Of a stretch of DNA of 28,447 nt, positions 22,027 to 28,447 are shown piece by piece. The position numbers and the translations under genes were made by a program. Source of the DNA: JBFXDI01 sp050181295 (GTDB taxonomy: Bacteria; Pseudomonadota; Alphaproteobacteria; Rhizobiales; Aestuariivirgaceae); assembly GCA_050181295.1 (NCBI GenBank), contig JBFXDI010000045.1, forward strand, positions 1 through 28,447. The letters are read 5' to 3'. Positions within the stretch are counted from its first letter, which is position 1. Every line of letters begins with the position of its first letter. The notes below the pieces were generated by a model, which was not told the origin of the DNA, made no database searches, and saw only the letters and a program-made list of their open reading frames with translations.

Positions 22027-23301
22027 ATGCGCGCTCCTGCAAACACCGCACCCATGATCGAGCCGGCTGCGGAGCAGGCGCTGGAAAGTCCGGGGCTGGT
22101 GCTGGGCGAGGAGGAGCGGGGCGGCCTTCCCTGGTGGGCTTATTTCAACCCCGAGCTTCTGGAGATCGAGAAGGAAACGCTCTTCCGTGGCTGCTGGCAG
22201 TTCGCCTGCCATGTGAACGACGTTCCCGAGCCGGGACAGTACCGGACCTTCGATATCGTCGGAGAGCGGGCGCTCATCGTTCGCGGCAAGGATCGCGTGG
22301 TGCGCGCCTTCCACAATGTCTGCCGCCACCGGGGCTCGCGCGTCGTCGCGGACGAGCAGGGGCGCTGCAAGGGCGCCATCGTCTGTCCCTTCCACGGGTG
22401 GTCCTACAATCTCGACGGCACGCTGCGCGCGGTGCGCCAGCCGAGATCGCTGCCGAAGCTCGATTCCGAGGCGCACGGTCTCGTGCCGCTCGAATTCGAG
22501 ATCTGGCACGGGCTCGTCTTCGTGCGCTTCGTGAAGAGCGATCAGCCCTCGGTGGCAACCCTCATGGCGCCTTTCGAGGAGGAGGTCGCGCCCTACCGCA
22601 TCGAGGAGATGCGACCGCTCGACCCCATCGGACAGGAGGAACTGGCGGTCAACTGGAAGGCCGTCCGCGATGTCGACAACGAAGGCTATCACGTCGCCAT
22701 GGCGCATCCTTCGCTGGAGGACCTCTACGGGCGCCGGTATGTGGACGACCGGCACCGCCGCGGCGTGGCGCGCTCCTTCGCGCCCTTCAACGAGAGCGAG
22801 AGTCGCCGCTGGAGTACCCGCCTCTATCGCAAGATCCTTCCCGAAGTGGAGCACCTGCCGGCCTCACACCGGCGCGCATGGCTCTATATCGGCCTTTTCC
22901 CCAATGCGGTGTTCTCGCTCTATCCGGACACCTTCAACTTTTACCAGGAATACCCAGTGGGCATCGACCGGACGATGCAGCGCTACGGTCTCTACGGCCT
23001 CAACGACGATCGCCGCGAGATGAAGCTCGCCCGCTATCTCAGCCGCCGCATCGACAAGGCGACGAGTGCCGAGGACCACCAGCTCATCGGATGGTCGTGG
23101 GAAGCGATGCAGTCATCGGGATTCGCCGGCTACATCCTTTCCGACCTCGAGGTCGGGGTGCGCGACTACCACGACAATCTGCGGCGGATGATGCCGGTGA
23201 TGGCGCTGGAGGAAGAGCCTCGCACCGGGCGTGTGGTGGAGATCAACACCTCGCTCCTGTCGGCGCAAGGCGGCTCTTTCTGGCAGAGCGGGGAATCCTG
23301 A
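22027..23301 (+). CDS. Rieske non-haem iron oxygenase, alpha subunit
   Basis: A 424-residue aromatic-ring-hydroxylating or demethylating oxygenase alpha subunit. The Rieske [2Fe-2S] ligands are C99-R-H101 and C120-P-F-H123-G-W. The mononuclear iron site has H222 and H227 in NEGYHVAMAHPSL, with Asp373 in SDLEVGVRDYHDN as the likely third ligand. The domain order and length match the family. Its nearest kin by look are the glycine-betaine/stachydrine-type oxygenases, but that is only an impression. The ATG at 21991 lies inside the operator palindrome and probably upstream of, or at, the transcription start; ATG 22027 has AAGAGA about 9 bases before it and is preferred. No ferredoxin or reductase subunit follows, so electrons must come from proteins encoded elsewhere. 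Confidence 0.9.
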   Translation: MRAPANTAPMIEPAAEQALESPGLVLGEEERGGLPWWAYFNPELLEIEKETLFRGCWQFACHVNDVPEPGQYRTFDIVGERALIVRGKDRVVRAFHNVCRHRGSRVVADEQGRCKGAIVCPFHGWSYNLDGTLRAVRQPRSLPKLDSEAHGLVPLEFEIWHGLVFVRFVKSDQPSVATLMAPFEEEVAPYRIEEMRPLDPIGQEELAVNWKAVRDVDNEGYHVAMAHPSLEDLYGRRYVDDRHRRGVARSFAPFNESESRRWSTRLYRKILPEVEHLPASHRRAWLYIGLFPNAVFSLYPDTFNFYQEYPVGIDRTMQRYGLYGLNDDRREMKLARYLSRRIDKATSAEDHQLIGWSWEAMQSSGFAGYILSDLEVGVRDYHDNLRRMMPVMALEEEPRTGRVVEINTSLLSAQGGSFWQSGES

Positions 23302-23308
23302 GGAGCGT

Positions 23309-25024
23309 TCAGCCCTGGGGCGAGAGCGGCAGGCAGCTCATGCCTTTCGCCGCCAGCGACTTGCATGCGCTGCGGGCGGCGCTTTCGGTGAAGCCGGAGA
23401 AGCGCGCGCGGAACATGGTCTCGCCGTTGATCTGCACGCTCATCGTGAAGGGGGTCTTGTTGTCCAGCGCGTTGAGGCCGAAGGCCCGCGCTTCTTCGAT
23501 GCGGCGTTCGGCGGCGCCCTTGCTCGGGAAGGCGCCGACCTGGATGCTCCAGTTGCCTGTCGCCGGCTTGGTCGGCTCCGGTTCGCTCACCAGCGCGGCC
23601 AGGTTGTCGCCCTTGGCGCTCTTCTGAATGCCCGCGTCCGAGGAATCGACAGGCGCGGCCTCCGCCTCGCTCACGATGACGCTCGCAAAGGTCTGGCCGA
23701 GACCCTGACGGGACTTGCCGGTGAGGCTCGGAACCATCGTGGCTTCGGCAAGCTGGGCCGCCGCATCATCGGATGTCGCCGCGGTGCTCGAATTGGCCTC
23801 GTCGGCCGCGGTCTGCGCCGTCGCGGTCACGTTCTTCTGGGGCGCCTTCTCGACCGTGTACTTGGCCGCAAGCTGCTTCTGGGCCTGGAGGCGCGTGGTG
23901 CGGAGTTTCTCGGCCGCGAGCTTGCCCACATCGGCCTGCTGGCTTGACTTGTCGCGCTCTGCGACGGCTTTGCTCTCCGCCGCCTCGATCACCGCCTTGA
24001 GCTTCGCGATCTGCTGCTTCGTCTGCGCGATCTCCTCGCCGGAATCGTTCGTCACTTCGGCAAGCTTGGTGCGGGTGCGCCGCGTCGTGTCGTCGGCGAT
24101 CTGGTTGCTGCGCGAATACCCGGGGGGATCACCGGCTGCCGCCGCGATGGTTCCGGACTTCGCGAAGGTCGCCTTGTCGAACTGCGTCTCGAGCATCGAA
24201 GCCATGTACTGGTTGCGCGCCGCCGACGACCTGCCGCCCATGACAACGCCGACGAGCCGCTTGCCGTCACGCTCTGCGGAGGTCACGAGGTTGAAGCCCG
24301 AGGCGCGGATATAGCCGGTCTTGATGCCGTCCATGCCCTTGAACCGACCCAGCAGCCGGTTGTGGTTCTGCATCTTCTTCCCGTTCCACACGAAGGAGCG
24401 CAGGGCGAAATAGCCGTAGTACTGGGGAAAGTCGCGCTGGATCCTGAGCCCCAGCGTCGCCATGTCGCGCGCGCTTGTCACCTGGCCGGGGTTCGGCAGG
24501 CCTGAGGCATTGAGGAAGGTGGTGCGGGTCATGCCCATGGCGCGGGCGGTGCGGGTCATGCGCGCGGCGAAGGCGCTTTCCGAGCCGCTGATACCCTCCG
24601 CGACGGCGGTCGCCGCATCGTTGGCGGACTTGGTCACGATGGCGCGGATGGCATCGTCCACGCGGATCGTCTGCCCCGGCTTCAGCCCAAGCTTCGAGGG
24701 CTCGCGGGAGGAGGCATAGTTGGAAACGTTGAGGCGGGTATCCCGGCTCAGCCGGCCGGCGCTCATCTCCTGGAAAAGGACATAGAGCGTCATGACCTTG
24801 GTCAGGGAGGCCGGATGGCAGACGCCGTCGGCGTCGCGCGAGTACAGGACTTTTCCGGAATGGGCGTCGACGGCGATGGCAGCGAACCGCGGGGCGGCCA
24901 GAGCCTCGGAAGCGGAAGGTAGGACCGTCAGGGCGACAAAGGCGGTAAGCACGCAGGCGCGACGGACGGCGGCGATCCCCGATATCAGTCCTCGTCCCCC
25001 TTGGACTGAAGCCGCAACAAACAT
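23309..25024 (-). CDS. D-alanyl-D-alanine carboxypeptidase with SPOR domain
   Basis: A 571-residue exported penicillin-binding protein. It has a signal peptide to about residue 44 (ending EALAA), then a peptidase S11 domain with S73-LTK76, S133-AN135 and K235-TG237, the active site of D,D-carboxypeptidases that trim the terminal D-Ala of peptidoglycan stems. A charged helical stretch (about residues 320-420, rich in Lys, Glu, Ala, Gln) suggests a coiled coil, followed by a Thr/Ala/Ser-rich linker and a C-terminal SPOR domain (GNWSIQVGAFPSKGAAERRI to the end) that binds denuded septal glycan. The product should therefore work at the division site. The gene converges on the Rieske gene with 7 bases between stops. 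GGGGTAGGA directly precedes the ATG. Confidence 0.93.
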   Translation of the reverse strand: MFVAASVQGGRGLISGIAAVRRACVLTAFVALTVLPSASEALAAPRFAAIAVDAHSGKVLYSRDADGVCHPASLTKVMTLYVLFQEMSAGRLSRDTRLNVSNYASSREPSKLGLKPGQTIRVDDAIRAIVTKSANDAATAVAEGISGSESAFAARMTRTARAMGMTRTTFLNASGLPNPGQVTSARDMATLGLRIQRDFPQYYGYFALRSFVWNGKKMQNHNRLLGRFKGMDGIKTGYIRASGFNLVTSAERDGKRLVGVVMGGRSSAARNQYMASMLETQFDKATFAKSGTIAAAAGDPPGYSRSNQIADDTTRRTRTKLAEVTNDSGEEIAQTKQQIAKLKAVIEAAESKAVAERDKSSQQADVGKLAAEKLRTTRLQAQKQLAAKYTVEKAPQKNVTATAQTAADEANSSTAATSDDAAAQLAEATMVPSLTGKSRQGLGQTFASVIVSEAEAAPVDSSDAGIQKSAKGDNLAALVSEPEPTKPATGNWSIQVGAFPSKGAAERRIEEARAFGLNALDNKTPFTMSVQINGETMFRARFSGFTESAARSACKSLAAKGMSCLPLSPQG

Positions 25025-25465
25025 TCCTACCCCGCCTGTTTTCGCCGATTCGGGACCGGTTAACGGCCGTTATCGACGGAATTACTCACACACGCAAGAG
25101 CCGGAGCTTCGGGATTTCCTTCCTGTGGATGGAGGTTCCCGCAGGCTTCCGGGCCTGAACAGGGCCCTCAGCGGAGAAGCGGCTATAGCCCAGCTTTCCG
25201 CAGATGCACTTGGCTTGGAACGATGGCGCGCCTCCCACGGAGCACCGCCGCGGGGCATATCAACCGCCCCAAAGGCCAGTTCAAGCGCCGCCATAGTGCG
25301 GCCGGGCTGTTACCAAACCGTAAAAACAAGGCGTCAGGAAGGAAGCCGCCTGGGCACATTTTTGCTGCAACGCACAATTTTTCCTTGACGACTTTTTGTG
25401 CACCGCATATATCGAGGCTCAGGCGGAAAAACTCCGCTTCTAGGGTTTAGCGAAGGAGATGCACC
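25025..25465. other. 441-bp divergent intergenic region
   Basis: This stretch separates the leftward D,D-carboxypeptidase gene from the rightward phasin gene. Near the left end a perfect 12-bp palindrome TAACGGCCGTTA (25061-25072) stands 37 bases before the carboxypeptidase start. The right end holds the phasin promoter and PhaR-type sites. Between about 25073 and 25360 I see no credible gene: the frames present lack ribosome sites, hydrophobic or conserved features. Confidence 0.5.
25366..25413 (+). promoter_or_regulatory. Phasin promoter with two PhaR-type binding motifs
   Basis: TGCAACGCACAA (25366-25377, plus strand) and TGCGGTGCACAA (25396-25407, minus strand) both match TGCRNYGCASMA, the motif I recall for the polyhydroxyalkanoate regulator PhaR of Bradyrhizobium. 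They stand in opposite directions around the promoter TTGACG (25385-25390), 17 bases, TATATC (25408-25413); the second site fills the spacer. This placement predicts repression that is lifted when PhaR binds storage granules. Confidence 0.62.
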
Positions 25466-25810
25466 ATGACCACGAAGTTCGAGGATTGGCAGGGGTTCGG
25501 TAAAGAGGGCGTCGAGGCCTATGTCGCCAGCGCGACTGCGGTGACCAAGGGTTTCCAGGCGATGGCCGCCGAGGCAGCCGACTATTCGCGCAAGTCGTTC
25601 GAGAAGGGCGCCCAGACGGTCGAGAAGGTTCTCGCCGCGAAGTCCATCGACAAGGTTTTCGAGATCCAGCAGGGCTACGCCAAGGAGGCCTATGAGGCCT
25701 ATCTCGGCGAGGTGAACAAGCTCGGCGAGCTCTATCTCGCCGCCGCCAAGGAAGCCTACAAGCCCTTCGAGTCCAAGTTTGCCGCTTTCACGCCGAAGGT
25801 CGGCAAGTAA
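25466..25810 (+). CDS. Phasin family protein
   Basis: A 114-residue amphipathic, almost wholly helical protein rich in Ala, Lys and Glu without Cys or a signal peptide. It resembles the phasin_2 group that coats polyhydroxyalkanoate granules. Typical segments are EDWQGFGKEGVEAYVASAT, KGFQAMAAEAADYSRKSFEKG and QQGYAKEAYEAYLGEVNKLGELY. AAGGAGAT lies 6-8 bases before the ATG. It is transcribed alone from a promoter carrying two PhaR-type motifs and ends in a strong terminator, which suits a highly expressed granule protein. No PHA synthase or PhaR gene is in the window. Confidence 0.93.
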   Translation: MTTKFEDWQGFGKEGVEAYVASATAVTKGFQAMAAEAADYSRKSFEKGAQTVEKVLAAKSIDKVFEIQQGYAKEAYEAYLGEVNKLGELYLAAAKEAYKPFESKFAAFTPKVGK

Positions 25811-25837
25811 ACACCCGACATATCCGGCTATCCACGA

Positions 25838-25865
25838 GCCCGGCGCGGTCCCCGCGCCGGGCTTT
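25838..25865 (+). terminator. Rho-independent terminator of the phasin gene
   Basis: GCCCGGCGCGG (25838-25848), loop TCC, CCGCGCCGGGC (25852-25862), then TTT: an 11-bp perfect GC stem with a short T-run. Confidence 0.85.
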
Positions 25866-25976
25866 GCATTTCCGGCAGGCGATTGCGCCCTGCGGAATCG
25901 CCCACGCCATTTGCGCCCTCGCAAGTCGTCCGAACTGACCTATATTAGGGCGGCGCATGGGAGCGATTCAGGCACG

Positions 25977-26327
25977 ATGAACGGGCACACGACTCCGATC
26001 CGCATGGCGGGCAAGGTCGCCGGCAGGGACGACAACCAGTCCGGGGTGATCACCAGGACACAGCCGAAGACCAAGAAGCCCAGCCTCTACAAGGTGCTCC
26101 TTCTCAACGACGACTACACGCCCATGGAGTTCGTCGTGCATGTGCTGGAGCGCTTCTTCAACAAGGGCAGGGAGGAAGCCACGCGCATCATGCTGCATGT
26201 GCATCAGAAGGGTGTCGGGATTTGCGGGGTCTATACCTTCGAGGTGGCTGAGACCAAGGTCACCCAAGTGACTGATTTTGCACGCAAGCACCAACATCCG
26301 CTACAATGCACAATGGAAAAGGAGTGA
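25977..26327 (+). CDS. clpS: ATP-dependent Clp protease adaptor ClpS
   Basis: A 116-residue ClpS that delivers N-degron substrates to ClpAP. A flexible N-terminus of about 35 residues precedes the core KPSLYKVLLLNDDYTPMEFVVHVLERFF, which has the substrate-pocket Asn-Asp-Asp, followed by IMLHVHQKGVGICGVYTFEVAETK with the conserved His. The start at 25977 is an ATG in a likely leader; an ATG nine codons on is an alternative. A good -10 form TATATT occurs at 25941-25946 without a clear -35. clpA follows after 9 bases. Confidence 0.95.
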   Translation: MNGHTTPIRMAGKVAGRDDNQSGVITRTQPKTKKPSLYKVLLLNDDYTPMEFVVHVLERFFNKGREEATRIMLHVHQKGVGICGVYTFEVAETKVTQVTDFARKHQHPLQCTMEKE

Positions 26328-26336
26328 TCAGGTCCC

Positions 26337-28447
26337 GTGCCGACATTCTCCCGTAGCCTTGAACAGGCCCTGCACCGCGCGCTCGCGCTCGCCAACGAGC
26401 GCAGCCATGAATACGCGACGCTCGAACATCTCCTCTTGGCGCTCGTCGACGAGAAGGACGCCGCTGCGGTGATGCGCGCCTGCAGCGTCGACATCGACGC
26501 GCTGCGCCGCAACCTCGAGAGCTACATCGACAACGATCTCGCGAGCCTCGTGGTGGACGGGCCGGAGGAGTCGAAGCCGACGGCCGGCTTCCAGCGCGTG
26601 ATCCAGCGCGCGGTCATCCACGTCCAGTCCTCGGGGCGGGAGGAGGTGACGGGAGCCAACGTGCTTGTCGCGATCTTCGCCGAGCGCGAGAGCCACGCCG
26701 CCTACTTCCTGCAGGAGCAGGACATGACCCGCTACGACGCGGTCAACTATATCAGCCACGGCATCGCCAAGCGGTCCGGCCTGTCGGAGACGCGGACCGT
26801 GCGGGGCGCCGAGCAGGACAATGACGACGGCGAGGGCGGACCGGAGCGGGGCGGAAAGAACTCGCAGGAGGCGCTCAAGGCCTACTGCGTGAACCTCAAC
26901 GAGAAGGCGGAAAAGGGCCGCATCGACCCGCTGATCGGGCGCGAGAGCGAGGTCAACCGCACCATCCAGATCCTTTGCCGCCGGCAGAAGAACAACCCGC
27001 TGTTCGTCGGCGATCCGGGCGTCGGCAAGACCGCGATCGCCGAAGGTCTCGCCCGCAAGATCGTGCGGAGCGAGGTGCCCGAGGTGCTGGCCGAATGCAC
27101 CATCTTCCAGCTCGACATGGGCGCGCTGCTCGCCGGCACGCGCTACCGCGGCGACTTCGAGGAGCGCATCAAGGCAGTCATCAAGGAGATCGAGAACTAT
27201 CCCGGCGCCATCATGTTCATCGACGAGATCCACACGGTGATCGGCGCCGGGGCGACCTCGGGCGGGGCGATGGATGCCTCCAATCTCCTGAAGCCCGCGC
27301 TCGCCGGCGGGACGCTGCGCTGCATCGGCTCCACGACCTACAAGGAATACCGTCAGCATTTCGAGAAGGACCGTGCGCTGGTGCGCCGCTTCCAGAAGAT
27401 CGACGTGAGCGAGCCCTCGGTGCCCGACACGATCAAGATCCTGAAAGGCCTCAAGCCCTATTTTGAGGAGTTCCACAAGGTCCGCTACACGCAGGACGCG
27501 ATCAAGACCGCGGTCGAGCTCTCCGCGCGCTACATGAGCGATCGCAAGCTTCCCGACAAGGCGATCGACGTCATCGACGAGACGGGCGCCTCGCAGATGC
27601 TGCTGCCCGAATCGAAGCGGCGCGCCACCATCGGCGTGAAGGAGATCGAGGAGACGATCGCCACCATGGCGCGCATCCCGCAGAAGACCGTTTCGAAGAC
27701 CGACGCGGAGGTCCTGAAGGATCTCGGCAACGAGCTGAAGCGCGTCGTCTTCGGGCAGGACACCGCCATCGAGGCTCTGGCGTCAGCCATCAAGCTGTCG
27801 CGCGCGGGTCTTAGGGAGCCGGAGAAGCCAATCGGCTGCTACCTGTTCTCGGGACCCACCGGCGTCGGCAAGACGGAAGTGGCGCGCCAGCTCGCAAGCG
27901 TGCTCGGCGTCAACATTCTGCGCTTCGACATGTCGGAGTATATGGAGCGGCATTCGGTTTCGCGTCTGATCGGCGCCCCCCCCGGCTATGTGGGGTTCGA
28001 CCAGGGCGGACTCCTCACCGACGGCATCGACCAGCATCCGCACACGGTGCTGCTGCTGGACGAGATCGAGAAGGCGCATCCCGACCTATTCAATATCCTG
28101 CTGCAGGTGATGGATCACGGAAAGCTCACCGACCACAACGGCAAGTCGGTCGACTTCCGGAACGTCATCCTGATCATGACCACGAACGCCGGCGCGCAAG
28201 ATCTGGCGCGCGCGGCCTTCGGCTTCACGCGCCAGAAGCGCGAGGGCGACGACCAGGAAGCGATCAACCGGATGTTCACGCCGGAATTCCGCAACCGGCT
28301 CGACGCGGTGATCGGCTTCGCGCATCTGCCGCCGGAGATCGTGCGCCAGGTGGTGCAGAAGTTCGTGCTGCAGCTCGAGGCGCAGCTTTCCGAGCGCCAG
28401 ATCAACATCGAGCTCCAGGAAGCCGCCGCCGACTGGCTGGCTAGGAA
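26337..28447 (+). CDS. clpA: ClpA, ATPase subunit of the ClpAP protease (3' end outside the window)
   Basis: The first 703 residues of ClpA, a hexameric AAA+ unfoldase that feeds proteins into ClpP. It begins with GTG (VPTFSRSLEQALHRALALAN). The N domain (about 1-145) binds ClpS. A charged linker rich in Asp, Glu and Gly follows, then the first AAA module with Walker A GDPGVGKT (225-232) and Walker B MFIDEIHT, then the second module with GPTGVGKT (506-513) and LLLDEIEKAHPD. The window ends in the C-terminal part, before the stop. AAGGAG lies within the end of clpS, about 13 bases before the GTG, so translation is probably coupled. The frame is intact throughout what is visible. Confidence 0.96.
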   Translation, partial: MPTFSRSLEQALHRALALANERSHEYATLEHLLLALVDEKDAAAVMRACSVDIDALRRNLESYIDNDLASLVVDGPEESKPTAGFQRVIQRAVIHVQSSGREEVTGANVLVAIFAERESHAAYFLQEQDMTRYDAVNYISHGIAKRSGLSETRTVRGAEQDNDDGEGGPERGGKNSQEALKAYCVNLNEKAEKGRIDPLIGRESEVNRTIQILCRRQKNNPLFVGDPGVGKTAIAEGLARKIVRSEVPEVLAECTIFQLDMGALLAGTRYRGDFEERIKAVIKEIENYPGAIMFIDEIHTVIGAGATSGGAMDASNLLKPALAGGTLRCIGSTTYKEYRQHFEKDRALVRRFQKIDVSEPSVPDTIKILKGLKPYFEEFHKVRYTQDAIKTAVELSARYMSDRKLPDKAIDVIDETGASQMLLPESKRRATIGVKEIEETIATMARIPQKTVSKTDAEVLKDLGNELKRVVFGQDTAIEALASAIKLSRAGLREPEKPIGCYLFSGPTGVGKTEVARQLASVLGVNILRFDMSEYMERHSVSRLIGAPPGYVGFDQGGLLTDGIDQHPHTVLLLDEIEKAHPDLFNILLQVMDHGKLTDHNGKSVDFRNVILIMTTNAGAQDLARAAFGFTRQKREGDDQEAINRMFTPEFRNRLDAVIGFAHLPPEIVRQVVQKFVLQLEAQLSERQINIELQEAAADWLAR

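Noticed and set aside
25054..25076. A CtrA box (TTAA-N7-TTAA) before the carboxypeptidase gene
   Set aside because: Only the first TTAA is present; the second half-site reads TAT instead of TTAA.

Overview
The window looks like chromosomal DNA of a GC-rich alphaproteobacterium, most likely of the order Hyphomicrobiales (Rhizobiales). The signs are an alphaproteobacterial LexA box (GTTC-N7-GTTC read on the minus strand) before ssb, a phasin gene with PhaR-type motifs, a glnB-glnA pair with a sigma-54 promoter, the chain gyrA...coaD-ppi-ppi...queA-tgt, the chain D,D-carboxypeptidase / phasin / clpS-clpA, and palindromic intergenic repeats of the kind scattered through Rhizobiales genomes. I see no prophage, transposase, CRISPR array, tRNA or rRNA. 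The backbone is ordinary; the interest lies in control regions, lineage-specific residue losses and short accessory operons.

Layout. 1-1860: the end of a cobalamin gene (cobP), an SOS-boxed ssb, and two tandem paralogous small secreted proteins of unknown function. 2092-4803: gyrA. 4804-9802: accessory segment with a REP-like repeat, the periplasmic methionine sulfoxide repair pair msrP-msrQ, a 240-bp stretch holding three palindromes, a membrane sulfatase/phosphoethanolamine-transferase-like enzyme, a LysE-type exporter and a glycine-rich small protein. 9947-11470: coaD and two cyclophilins (one exported, one cytosolic). 11474-14428: a divergently controlled catabolic cassette (LLM flavin oxidoreductase, 4-oxalocrotonate tautomerase-like protein, alpha/beta hydrolase, with a LysR regulator). 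14437-16637: queA-tgt of queuosine synthesis; this Tgt lacks all four zinc ligands. 16637-16981: palindromes, a possible 39-residue protein and the glnA terminator. 16982-18774: glnA and glnB, read leftward.

19047-21277: a Tat-exported two-domain multicopper oxidase overlapping a ZIP metal transporter by one base, behind a Fur-type box. This suggests oxidation coupled to metal handling. 21372-25024: an exported TPR protein, a Rieske ring-hydroxylase/demethylase alpha subunit with a palindromic operator at its promoter, and a D,D-carboxypeptidase with a SPOR domain. 25366-28447: a phasin with two opposed PhaR-type motifs around its promoter, then the clpS-clpA proteolysis pair, with clpA running off the end.

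The leading points for follow-up are the zinc-less Tgt, the Fur-boxed oxidase-ZIP pair, the PhaR-controlled phasin promoter, the operator and probable start re-assignment of the Rieske gene, the LLM/tautomerase/hydrolase operon, and the tandem secreted paralogs. All assignments come from reading the sequence and from family knowledge; no database search was run.
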